Shown piece after piece: positions 32,660 to 45,500 of a stretch of 64,000 nt of DNA; positions within the stretch are counted from its first letter, which is position 1; the number at the start of each line of letters is the position of its first letter. Below the pieces are notes generated by a model. It was given only the letters and a program-made list of their open reading frames with translations. It was not told the DNA's origin and did not search any database. Both the position numbers and the translations under genes were made by a program. Source of the DNA: Apus apus (Eukaryota > Chordata > Aves > Apodiformes > Apodidae); the NCBI RefSeq assembly GCF_020740795.1, contig NC_067312.1:64066905-64130904 (forward strand). The letters are read 5' to 3'.

Positions 32660-35600
32660 AAAACAAACACCTCTGGAATGTTTTTTTGTATCTGCTGTTC
32701 TGTCAGGGAGCATGAAGAGCTGGGCTGCTCACCAAGGGGAGGTGAGATTGCAGCCAAGAGTGGACACTCCACAGGCAGGACAGTGTCCCTCCCTGGCACT
32801 AAACAGGGGGAACTGGCAGGGGTGGTGACAGGAACAGGTTCCCTGCCAGTGCTGATCATCAGGCAATGCACTGTGACAGGACAGGTCTGGGGCTCAGCTG
32901 GGAAGTCCAGCCAGCGAGTGAGAGCAGTAAGGTACAGGGCAGGGCACAGGTGTGCCTGCCAGGTGGCTCTGGCCTGGAACAGGAATAGGCAGCATGTCAG
33001 AAGCAGAGCTACCTGCAGCAAGGCTCCCAAGGGGGCAGGGGCCCAGGCTGGGTTTGTGGACCATGGGCAATAGATATGCAGGTGGAGGTCCCAGGTCAGG
33101 CTGCACAAAGCCCTGGTGCACACAACATACCTCTTCCACAAATATTTATATTTGAATACTGAGGCTAGGACATCCTCTTGAACATTAACTCTGAGACGAG
33201 GCTGATAGTGTGATCCTTGCTCCTGGTAGTGTCTTAAAGCTTTTTCTGCTACATCTCAATACTCAAGCCTGCACAGAGGTTTCTAATTAGCCCCTGAATC
33301 ATGAATGCAATAAAGCAGATGTTCTGTTCAGTAACACTGGGATATTACCTTAAATGAGCAGTTACTTGCATTTCTAATGGCATAAGCAGTAATTTACTTG
33401 CCATTGCCTTCATAATCCAGCCTCCAGAATCTGAGAACTCAAAGACATAGAACCAACAGATTTTATGGCCAAGAATTTCACAGATAGAAGGAACCAAAAT
33501 AATAGTATCTAGACAACTCCTGGTAGAAAAAGGGTAACCCAGGTCAGCATTTTTTACATGTATTTCCCACTGATCTTAGTAAAATCACATTAACTTTCAA
33601 TGTTTCCTACAAATAAAACAAACACCCCAGCACCCTGCTGAAGACTGCAGTTTGTCAGCAACACAAATTTTTCCAAGTCACAATTAACAAGCATAGAGGG
33701 AATACCAAGCTGAGCAGTTCCCACTCCTGAGGCTTTCAAAGGTATGCGGCACAAGCTTGATATTCAGCGAATATATTCTGAGTGCTTACACTATAAAATG
33801 GCTTCTGCAAGGTATTTGCACAATGTTATCTACAGTATCCAATTATTATCCACTGTATAAAACCCACTAAGGACTCAAGACTCCCAGGGATGCATGGAAG
33901 TGTCTGAGGATTTCCAGGTGGGACTCCCGAGACTCTCAGCTAGCATAGAATAAAGGTGTTCCTTGCCCTTTTAGACTAGGGAAAGTTACCCTGACAGGGA
34001 AAAAGATGGTGAACTACCATCTAAAACTGAGGACAGAAACAGGAGAGCAGCAGCAGGCAATACAAACAAAAAAAATCCCAACCAACAACCCACACAGAGA
34101 CTATCAATGTTGAAAAAATATCAGCCTTTTATGCTGGACTAAGTGCAAGGTCAGTGCATCGATTGAAATGTTCACCACTGGCACCCCTCTCCCATGAGGA
34201 AGTACTGGGGTGGAGATCTGTGAACTTAGGACTTGTGTCACAAGTGATTAGACAAGGCTAACCCCCTAGCTGAAGGAGCCTGGCCTTTGGCCAGGACATT
34301 CAGACCAATACTGCCAGTCCTAAAGAAGAGGGGTTTTCAATGTCTACAGTGATAATTGTATAGCCAGAGCAGATGGGAGTTCTAGGTCATATAGACCCAG
34401 GAAGGGTCTATATGCAGGACCAAGTGCACTGTTATTGTGGTGACATCTGCCAAGATGAATTAGGCAGAGGAATCCCTCCTCAGCCACACAGGGTTGTGCC
34501 TCCAGGTTCGGAGGATAGTGGAGATTCTGGAAGAATACACCATGGAGTTATACATGGCCCAGGAATCTGTCTTGCTCTTGGACGAACTGGGGGAATGTAT
34601 TCCCATCAGGATTGCATGCAGGCCCTTATCCACATGATCTGGTGAGTTAATAAACAGATGGAAGTTAGCTCATATCAAGTTCTCTCCACTGACTGTAGGA
34701 AATGTGAAAGTCGATGTATGGTAGGACAGGCAGCTGTGAGTGTCTTCTGATCTGATTAACACTTTTCTCTTGTTACTCCACTAAGTTCAATATAAAAAAT
34801 CTGTGGTATGTTGTCCAGGTTTTGCTGGGATTCAGTTATAGTCTCTTTTCTCTTCAGGGAAGCTGCAATTTTTGAGAACACTGCAGCACCCAATTCAGTG
34901 AGAAAAGAAGTTGGTAAGACATATTGTTTTAGTTTGTAGACAGCCATGGAATGCTGTTTCCCGTATTTTTAGCAGTTTTGAGCTGGCCAAGTGATAAGAG
35001 TTAGGAGGAACAAAGCCCAGGGCAGCTGACCTAAGCTGGCCAACAGAAGTATTCGATACCCTAAACATCACATTCACTACAAATCGAGCAGTTTGCTGGG
35101 GACAGGGCTCTCCCTTAATGGTCACCATCCCTGGAGGGTCTCATCCATCATCCTTCAATGCTGCCCTTCCTTTGCTGCAACCATTGTTCTCTCCTTGCAG
35201 CTGTAGTGCAGCTCGCGACCACTATACGGGCTGAGTATAACTTTGTATTTCATATTAGTAAAGGCATTAGAAGTAGTTCTTTATTATTATTTTATTAAAT
35301 CTGTTTTCATTTCAACCCACAGGTCTCCCTTGTGTTTCCTGATTCCCTTTCTCATGTGGGGAAGGGTCATGGAGTGGCGTACGTCCAGAGGCAGACACAC
35401 TTCTGTATGCTGTTTGAGCTGGCTGATGAGAACCAGTCTATTATTCCTGGGTTTAAGTGCATGTATAGGTCCCAGGTCATAATTTCTGTCCTGCACAAAC
35501 TTTCCACTAACATGAGAAAGAAAAAGCAGTTTACAAATTAAAAGAACTGTTGTTTTGTCCTCAGAAGGTCCTTTAGTGTTGGCAGAAAGATTACAACTGT

Positions 35601-38600
35601 GCAACAGCAGGAGGAACCCTGCAATGATATTGTCCTTCACACACCAGTGAACCTCCTCCCAGCAAGGACACTGCATGTCCTGAGATCTGACACTACGATA
35701 TCATGTTGAGTTAGACCAGTTTTCCTTCAGCTTTGGTAACAGGCAATCTATGCATTTCAGGTCCTACTTCAGCCTTGAAATTTCTTATGGTCACACTCTC
35801 TTCATGCTTCATTTTCATGTAATGTTGGAACTTGCAGCAATCAAGCTAGCTTTCATACCTTGAGAACAAGCTGTTGACAAATGAGTTATGAGTGGTTTCC
35901 AGAACACAATGATCAGATCCTGTTTTGACAGGGTTTATGTGAAAGATTAAAAACTGGTTTTATTGGGTAGCATAAACATGGTAACAAAGGACATACACAG
36001 ACAATATAAAAAAACTCCTTTTAAAGGTTTTACCCTCACATTCATTTTAACAGTTGCTAAACTGTTACACAGCCTCAGAAACTTGTGTTTGAAGTGCAGG
36101 CAAACAATCTCATCTTGCAGTTGCAGTTAGATTTTCTAACTTGGATTTATGGTCAGCAAGACACACCTAAGTGCTCTGCAGTCTTGCTTTCATTCTGATG
36201 CTACAGAACTACTAAGCATCTGCTACTCCCACTTAGATCTATGCACATGTGGCACTCTCAAAACTGAGGGGGAAGGCTGATCACTGCCCCGTACAGAGGA
36301 GATGGTAGAGTTAAACATGAAGTTGTGCAATCAGACAGTCAGTAACAGATGGTTATAGAAAACTCAAGTTTCAATTATTAAATAGCATTCATCTATAGAC
36401 ATTACATTATAAAAAAGACAAGGGCAAAATCCCCCAAAAAAACTTGTATACTTTTTAGAAATGAATTCAAGTCTGGAAATATCAAATTCTGGTGTCCGCT
36501 GCAATTGTTTATACTTGCTTATTGCTTAAAGGAGTAAGTTTATACCAAAGCAGCAAAGAAGAAGAAGAAAAAAATCTTGCCGAGTATTACTTGTTTCTGC
36601 ACAGTCAGTGGACCATTTTCAGTCAGCTCTGCTTGCTATGCATATTTCCCACTGTCAGGAAAACACCTGAAAAAGCACTGATTCTTCCACACTTTGTATG
36701 ATGTTTCATGTAGAAGCCCTCAAAATGTGACCCAGTGACAGATTTTCCAAGTGGATGGACTTCACTCTAAGAAACTGGATTTTATTTGCATCTAATTGAT
36801 AAGCTCTGCCCTTGCAAACAGAATTTCTGCTTTTCTGGGGCTTCAGTAAGCAATACAACAAGGTATGAAATTTAACCTTGAAACTTTAGAGAAAACAGCA
36901 CTCTTAGTTTGCTTTTTAACAAGACAACAAAAGTAAGCATGAGGATTACAAACCACTTCAAAGAGGCATCTGCAAGCCTTATATCTGTCACTGCTGAAAA
37001 GCACAAATCCTGGGCCAGCAGAACTCCCAGCCTTGAACTTTCTGAAAGATGTTAAGTCGCCCTAAAGGAACCCAATTGTCATAGGGACAGACTTCAATCC
37101 AGGGGAAAAGCACATGAACCACCATTCTCTGTTCTGCACCTTAGCAAAAGCCAAACCTTCCACCAGGACTCATGGGTTCTGCATCATTTGCCTCATACAT
37201 GCCATTACTGACCTCACTTGTGTGAGGTATAATTTGTCTACTAAATAAAATAAGGCAGTGATTTTTGCTCTTCTATTTTTCATTATTTGCACACCTTCAC
37301 ATTTTCTACTATATGCCTGCATGGGAAAATCAACAGTCTTCACAAAAGGTATGATTAGTTTTTTTTCCAACACCTGTAACTAGTGAACAGTCCTTGGTTT
37401 GATGAAGACTGCTGGATTCTGATTGTCAGTGTGGGAAATTTTTAAAGCAGAGGCTACTCAAATAGGGCATCCTAACAGGGTAACATGTCCCCCAAACTCT
37501 TGTATCTTCCCCTGCTTCAGACACACTGAAGTCCCCTCAAGAGACTATACTTGAATTTTTCTGAAATAGTCATGTTTTCTGTGGTTCCACTTCATACCTG
37601 CAAAACAGTATGTCCTAACTGCTCGATTTTATTTCACTGCATGTTCTGATTCTTCTCTTAGGGGCAACTGTAACAACTTTGAAATACGTATTTACCATCT
37701 TCATCCAAGTAGAACTTCTCATTAACTTTTTGGAACTGAAAAAGTTATCAATTAAGTAGTCTCCAATGGCCATTTTCTGTTCTGCACAAGCCCTTATGGA
37801 TGAGGAATTGGCAGATTAGCATGTGAAGTGCTCCTTAACCAAACTTGAGTGAGGCAAGAAATACTCCATCTGAATTCTGCAGCAAAACGAATCTTTAAGG
37901 CTTTCAGCATAAGCACATGACCAAGTAACCAGAAGGTAAGGAAATACAAAACCTCACCTAATATATACTGGTTTTTTGTATTTGTTTTTTTTCTGTGCTG
38001 TAAAAGCGAGGCCATTTGAGGTAGTTCAGCCCTCTCCTACTGTTTGGTTTATTTTTGTCTGAGAACTGAATGCTTCATCAAATACACAGTCTTTGTTGTT
38101 ATGTTGGGAAGGTGGCTGATGTCAGCAAAGACAGCAGTAGGGGATTTGTTTATGTGAAAAGCTGCTCCTCTTACAGAAAACACTCCAGATGTTTTCACTG
38201 GCATTATCCTTCCCTCTACAAGCATTTTAAAGGCATAGTTCAAACTGTGCCAGTTGTGAAAAGGGAAGAGTGAAAATACACCCCTGCAATTTCAGGCAAC
38301 TTTGCTGTTACATAAAGTGTTTGGCAGCTGCAAGGGCAGCCAGAGGTGTTCTGCAGCCCCATGATCTGGGATATCACACACTTCTATACATGCTTTGCAA
38401 AGCACGTAAGTTCAAACTGTTCTTGGTAATTTCCTAACCGATTGTCAGTGGCAGCCCTGTTACATTCAAGAGCTTGCTGTCCTGTCATATGAAAATACAA
38501 AAGGTTCTAACTAGCATTTCAGCTTTCTCCTGGCCACCCAAAGCCAAGCCACAGGTCCCTTACTGTCTGAGAAGAGAGGCACAGTTGGGAGAGACGTTAG

Positions 38601-39420
38601 CTCTAAGGGCTGTAGAAGGCCAGGCTAGGTGACAGCAGTGGAGAGAAAGAGGGGCTTTCAGGGTTAGATCCTCCACCACAAAAAGGCAGCAGCTGATGGC
38701 ACCAGTGCCAACAGGTGACCTAGGCAAAAGCAGAAAGCAGAGAAGGCAAGAAGCCTGGAGACTGGAATTTCCTGCCTTCCCCTTTGAGAACAAGCAGCTA
38801 CCCCCTCCTGTGTTAGGGGAACAGTTCTGCCATTCAAATAACAGCCATACATGCAGAGAGAGCTGATGGAAACCTCTCTGTGAGAGGGTGAGGAACCCCA
38901 TACATTTGAAAACATGGCAACTGCTCTGAAATAGCCCACTGAAGCATGTGTGACTAGCCAGTGGGAAAGCAGGGATCTTTCACTTCATGCTCCAAACGCA
39001 TCTAGTTGCTGTGTGCTTTTTCATCCAACCATTGTGTCAAGTAAGCCTGGAAGCTCAGGCCACCAGTTCACTCTCAGAGAGGTCCTCCTTATGCTTTTGC
39101 TGCCATCCTTACTTACAGAGTAAAGTGATGGTCCTGTTCCTGCTGCCATTTGTGACCTTGATACATCTTTGGTTGTCTTGGCCATTAGCTCAGCATAAAC
39201 CAGGGAATAATAAATATTTGTTCCCATAATCCCTAGCTACCAAGCTGAATCCCAGTCCTATGGCAGCCTCTTACAGTTTTTCCAGTTGGCTTGTAAGTTG
39301 TGGCTGTTTGATAACGTGGCCTTTAGAGCTCTGAAGAGTTAACAGGGGCAGTTGCTTCTAAGTTGCATTCCTAACTTGCTTAATGAAGTCCTTTCAATAC
39401 TCCCTCCTCAGCCTGGGAGG
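32660..39420. other. Spacer between purpurin and IDUA 3' ends: nothing recognised
   Basis: The two genes are convergent. No recognised exon, RNA gene or mobile element was seen in this 6.8 kb. One short protein-like frame at 34.48-34.64 kb is discussed under the findings. The remaining ORFs are short and lack splice-site support. Confidence 0.45.
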
Positions 39421-39422
39421 AG

Positions 39423-39428
39423 TTTATT
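39423..39428 (-). terminator. IDUA: Candidate polyadenylation signal of IDUA
   Basis: AATAAA on the minus strand, 54 bases after the IDUA stop codon. It is the first such hexamer downstream and implies a very short 3' UTR. Confidence 0.5.
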
Positions 39429-39481
39429 TTTCAGGGGAGTTGTGATTTGCAGGGAGCATTCACCGAGTCAGGCACCACTCT

Positions 39482-39588
39482 TCACAGTCGCGTGAAAGCT
39501 TCAACATACTCCACAGGAAGAGAGGACAGGCCTGCTTTCCCCCAGTAGTCAATGGCACGCACTCTGTAGAAGCCAGAGACTGACCTTC
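39482..39588 (-). CDS. IDUA: IDUA exon 14 (C terminus and stop)
   Basis: 107 bp from phase 1: [20 protein letters not shown] and [14 protein letters not shown], then TGA at 39482-39484. It matches human [20 protein letters not shown]. The acceptor is TTTGCAG. The end is shorter than the proline-rich human tail. Confidence 0.93.
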
Positions 39589-42500
39589 CTGCAAATGAAA
39601 AGGTTAGAAATGGTCAATGGGAAAGGCTGATACACCTGTGGTACTTGGAGGATGTGAAGCAGGCACTACTCCTACAAAATGTAGGTTTGTGGAACGGGCT
39701 GGGGAAGTGGTGCCTGTCTAAGCAAAAATTACTACAAACTCACGGTGGTCAAATACTGGCTCTTCTTTATTCTGTTGCACCAAGAACCTCCTTTTTCCTC
39801 ATCAGGATTTACAAGCACAGCTAGAGGACTGCTGGCCCAGCAGTCCCTTAGGAAGAAGGCTAAGACATCGTCTGCAATCTGTAACTAGTAATTTCCTTTC
39901 TTCTGACTTCCTTTTCTGCCTCATTTGTGTCTTTGGAACAGATTATGCGGGGACAGGATCAACAAAAAAGCAGAACAAGAGGCTTGCAGGCTGACTGAAA
40001 ACCCTCTGCTCAACTCAGGAAGAAGCATCACTTGCTCCAAAGGTTTGTGAGTTTATGTTATATGGCTCTGCTGGTTTTCCCCCTTGACCCAGTTCAAAGC
40101 AAAAAGCCTTCACTAGCAGAGTCTTTAATCTCAAAAGCAATATAAATTATTTTTCTCATCTATTTACTTGATTTTCATGTATGCTTCAGTATTTTTTTTT
40201 TTCTTAAAAAAAAGAATGCTAGAAATAGTGAGTGAGAAGGAAGTACCTAACAATAAAGGCTTCTGAGATATGAGTTTTTTCAAGCAGTCTTTAATTTTTT
40301 TTCTTAGAAACAAGCAATTAAATGGTGGGTTCGTCAGATGTGCCACACTAGATGATAATGAATAATAATTTCGGAGATTTGTCTTAGCCGTGATTTTTGC
40401 TTACCTGTGTAGCCTTTACATTGCAGTAATAGCTCTAAACTTTATTATGTACCAGCCAAATCTTTCTCAGGCTAGTGTTTCTGGCAAAAACCTCTAAGAA
40501 TTGCTCTTTATTAATATCACTTTGAGGGAAGGTATGTCTGTGTTTCACACAGCTCTGATCAGTGCTTACTAGTAATACTTATTGGACAGTCATATTGCAG
40601 ATTAGACCATATTTGGTTTAAAATGCCAAAAAAACAACAAAAGAAAAAGCCCAAAGAAAACATCACTACCTTATTTTCAGTGTTTTTCATCTGGGTATGT
40701 TTCTACTGCATCTAGGCTGTACTTGAGGAGGAATGACCACAGGCTCTGGAATAAGCTTTGCCTATTGACAAAGATGAAACTCACTGCCCTCTAAAAGTGA
40801 AATATCTAACACTTAGGCAGCTAGTCAGGGCTAAAGAGAAAGATCTAGGAAACAGTAAAGAGGGGGTCTCTTCTTTACATGTTCAGATAGCCAGGACAAA
40901 CTGTCCTACAAGAGGACTTCTTCTGTTCTTAAAATAGTTTAAATCAATAGTTTAAGACCATCAAACCTTAAGCGGTATGGGAACAGGGACAGGTGACCAT
41001 GACAAGAGCAGAATTGTGAGCTTCCTCTGGAGCAGCTCAGGAGACAATAAATCCAAGATAAGCAACCCCTCCAGTGGACATGACCTCCCACTTATTTGTG
41101 CATTCGTGCCATATCCTTAGGCAGTTCAACACCTCAAGACTCAGTGGTACAAAACAAGTGTCACCAAGGCAGTTTGCTCCTCTGCTCTACCCCAAGAGGA
41201 CTGTACAGATTTGGGCACAGGCACAGCCAATACCTGTGGGACTAAGCTCAAACATCAGACTTGTCTTGCTATGAGTCTACTACCAAGAGCACAACACCAA
41301 GCTCCAGTCATGTGGAACAACTGTGTTTGTTCTCATTTTTTTGCATGCTCCTACACCAGCTACAAATAGAAACAAAACTTTTGCTTACCAGGCCCACAGC
41401 TGGGTGACTTTGATTTCTGTAACAAGGAATATTCCTAATAATGTCCTCATGACAAGTACAATTAGTGGCTGTCCTTGAGAACAAGGTTTTCACTGAGAAC
41501 GTGGTCCTTAGAGAAGACACACGCGGTGAGAGTGTGCATCACTAGCAAGGTATGTACCTTCAGTAGTTACTAAATGGTATTTCATATGCTCTTGAGTGGC
41601 ACCCTTAACATCACAGATTACACAATATGTGTGTATTCTTGCCTTACCTGGACTGTAGACCCAGAGAGTGAATATTGTGTCTTTGGCATTAATCCGCTGG
41701 TATGCTTTTCCATCTGGTGAGAACTCCACTTCAAATGTCTTTATACATCTGGAAAAGAAAACTAGACAGCTCAATAAATACATATGATGTGTAGTGAGCA
41801 ATCAAATCCTGATTTCAGGGCCATTTCAACATGGAGGACCAAAAATAGGAAATATTCAGTTGACTCATTCCTACCAAATGTGGGGTGGCATGAATTGCCA
41901 GTACGAGGAAGAACCATGGCTCCAACAGCCCACAGAACACCCAGGCTGACTTTCTATATTGGGTACTTGCAGCATCATAAACTGCTAAGCATCTTTTACT
42001 CCCAAACCAGGGTTATCAAGGCTGAAGAGTCTAGGGAGATTGGCTTGAAAAGGAGCTAAAGCCAGTGCTTCCTGAGGGTGTATGGATGTACATTAGATCA
42101 CTTTTGTCAGTTCACCTAAAGAGGGTTTCCAGTTTAGTACAGCTTGCGGAAGCAAGAAACTGGAGGCTTCTTCTTCCAGCTTACAGCCCTTACAGGGAAG
42201 TGCAAGACTCCATTCAGGCACCTACTGCTAATATAACTTTCATCACGGATCTTCCTGTCTGCTATGCTGAAGACAAGTCCCTCAAAAATGCCACTGGGTG
42301 CTGGTAAGCAACTGGCAGATTTCCTTGCTCAGTCAGCAAATTAGTCAGGGTTGCTCTCCACAGTTACTGCATGTAGGTCCTACAGTTCATCTTGTCAGTC
42401 AAATGCACTCTCAAGGAGCAAACAGTCATTAATTTGTGAGCTCATTTCACTTTCTAAGACTGGTGGCAACTTAGGGAGTAATGTGCTGGTAACACAGTTA

Positions 42501-45500
42501 TATCCATTTTATTTTAAATCCTACTTACTTTGAATTTACACAGCCATCATCCCACAGCACAATGACCTGCCCCTTTGTGAGAGGGATCAAGCGAACACCC
42601 GTCACCTGTCCAAAGACACATGCTCATGTAAGAAAATGGTACAAACCCATCAGCAAGGCCAGACTTCTGTGTTCACTCTTCCTTACTAATTATTTGCTTA
42701 GATTCTTTCCATTGAAATTGGGGTAAAAAACAGTATTTCTGACTCTGTGGCTTTGCAGCCTATGTCTCCAACCTGTCATCCTTGCAGAGGATCTCCGAAG
42801 GCTGTGGGCATCACTATGAGCATAGGTGGAACTGAATGTGCAGATACCAGTGTCTAATCTAGGACAACCATGATTCCTTTTTAATTTTAGGTATAAATTA
42901 TTAACTGGAGAGCTGTTGTCAAGCCTGGTAGCACATGATGTCATTTTTAAAAGGATACTGAAGTGTCCATTATACTGCATTATTATTTTCCCACCATGGA
43001 TAAACTTGCATTTATCTCAGTGATGGCTCCCATCACTTGCTGTGGAATGCTTTCTCTTGAATTATGCTGTGGAGAGGCTTCTCATCAAAGGAGAGAAGAA
43101 CTGCATATTTGCTAAGTCTTTTAACAATAGGTCCAAATACTTGTCCAGCTCTTCCTAGTGAGACTTCAAGCAGGAAGCAGTTTCTAATTTGGTGAGTCTA
43201 ACAGTAGAATACAACACTTACTTGATCAGGAACAGATCTGGGTCTTGCACAGATGTGGATAAGAAAGACTGAGGGAACAGGCAAGTCTTGCTTCAGTGTC
43301 AGGATGCCACCTTCAGGCAATGGGAATGGGCCTGTTGCCACCGGGTCCTTTAGAGGCAAAGAGAAGGACTGTGAAAAATCTTTCTTTTTGGCACCCAAAG
43401 GCCAGCTGCTAAATCAGTGTAAAGTGACTGTGTATTTATTTTGGGTCTGTAAATTTCCAGTAGAGTTGGTACTGGTGAGTTGCTTACAGCCACCAAAGTA
43501 CTTCAGACTGGAAGACTTCCATCTCACCCATTTTCCAGCTGATCCAGCTGATTAGCCCACAAACTGGGCTAATGTCCATTGAGCACAAATGGAGCACAAG
43601 GTGGAACTAGCTCTGTTTCCTTAGTCAAGGGTAGGCCAGTAACAAAGAAGCTGATAAACTACATTTAGTCTCTTGTCTAACATAAATGCAGAGGTATCAG
43701 TTGTGTGTCACCTACATTTCTGTGTAACTGCAAGTGCATTTTCATATGTACATGAAATATGCATGACTGTGGACTACAGAAATTTTGACTACCTGAGCTG
43801 ATCTCTTGTCTCTTTAGTTGTAGTTAACCAATTCTCAAGCATACAACACTTAACCAAACACATGGCCATACCTCAGCATCCCTTATTTGCTGGAACTCTT
43901 CTGGGGAAGGAAAGTCAGGGCTTCCAAGATTTTTCCACTTCAGGAAGGGGTTGGTTTGGTTGTTATCCAGGTAATATGTCACATATGCCAGCTCTTTAGG
44001 AACACAAATGAAAGAGAGTAAACCCCTTACTTGCATTTAAGATAAACAAGAATACATTTAGCAGAAGGTCTTTAAGTCTGCCTTCTCAAAAGTGATTTCT
44101 GCACTTTGGAGCCTGGTTTCCACTGGAAAGTCATGAGGCTAGCACTCTTATCATGCTCTATGATTTGTATTTGACAAATTTAAATGTCAAGCTGTTACTC
44201 CCATGACCAGCATGGAAACCCTCTTATTTTTGGCACAGGTGCTGCACACATTCACTGGACAACTGCATCAGCTGTGTGATCATGTGGTCATGTTGGCTGT
44301 CTTGGAGTTACCCCAGTAAGGGAACTGTTGCCTGGCAATATCCATCCAAGGCCACTGAGATTTATAGTTTTCAAAAAAAGGTAGCACTTGTAGCTGCTGT
44401 TAAAGGCAGGGTCAAAGTGCAAACATTAAGAAAGATCCTTTTCTAGAAGAGCATCACCACATCTCAGAAGATCTGCGAGTACCCAACAGATCAGAGAAAA
44501 AGTCAGCAAACGAAACTCACTGTTGCAATAAAAAGCAACTCAACAGAAGTGTTTCAGGAGACATTCTCGCCTAAAGATAATTATTTGAGTTGCCTACATG
44601 ATGTTTACCTCTAAGTTTGGGGAAGTGGGTGGCATTCACTGTGACAGTGCTGATGTTGGAAGAAGTTCTGTTATCCTCACTTGAATACAGCAGTAGAGTA
44701 GCTTGCCAGCTGTCTGAGGGTTGCATCTTACTTGGGGTGTGCACAGATGCCAGGACACCAATTGCGCTGTTTTGAGTGCTTTCACCTTCACTGCTGTTTA
44801 CTTCTGCAAAAACCTGCTTTTCTCCTTTAAAAAATGTGACAACTCTGTAAGCATTACTGCTAGTCAGTTTTGCATCAGTTTCTAATTCAGGAAGGGTCAA
44901 AACCTGGGGATCTGTAGGTTAAGCTATGTTATAGCTTGTTTTACCAGGTATAGCATTCAGCCAGGCTGATTTTAAAACAGCAGAGCATGCACATACTACA
45001 GTTCTTACTCTTAGCAGTTCAGCTAGCAACACAGTGAACTAGAATCTCCCTTCAGTATACTGCATGGGTCTTCCAGGTGTAGGGATTACTTAAAAGTCAT
45101 TTGCAGCCTGATGTAATGACACAAGAGGGAAGTACCAGTCAATAAAAAAGGAGGGGTTGGCATACAGACTGTATGAACAAATCAGTAAATTTAATCAGAT
45201 GGATAACAGACTGTCAGGGACACCTCCTGAGCTACTAATTTCTCACAGGAAACTAAGTTTCATTTTCCTAACACAGCTGGAAAACAAAGGGTAGGATAAA
45301 TCCTGCTTTTATCTATGGTGAAATGGCTGGCATAATCCGTCTTAGGCAGGAAGGTTCTAGGTAGAAGAGGATACTGATGTGCTCTGTAATCACTGGTTAC
45401 TATACCTAGCAGTGCCAGCAAGCCCATGACAGTCAGCACTGGTTTCCGCACCATCTGGACATGAGGTGGCTTCGTATTGTTCATCTGAAAACGTGCTGTC

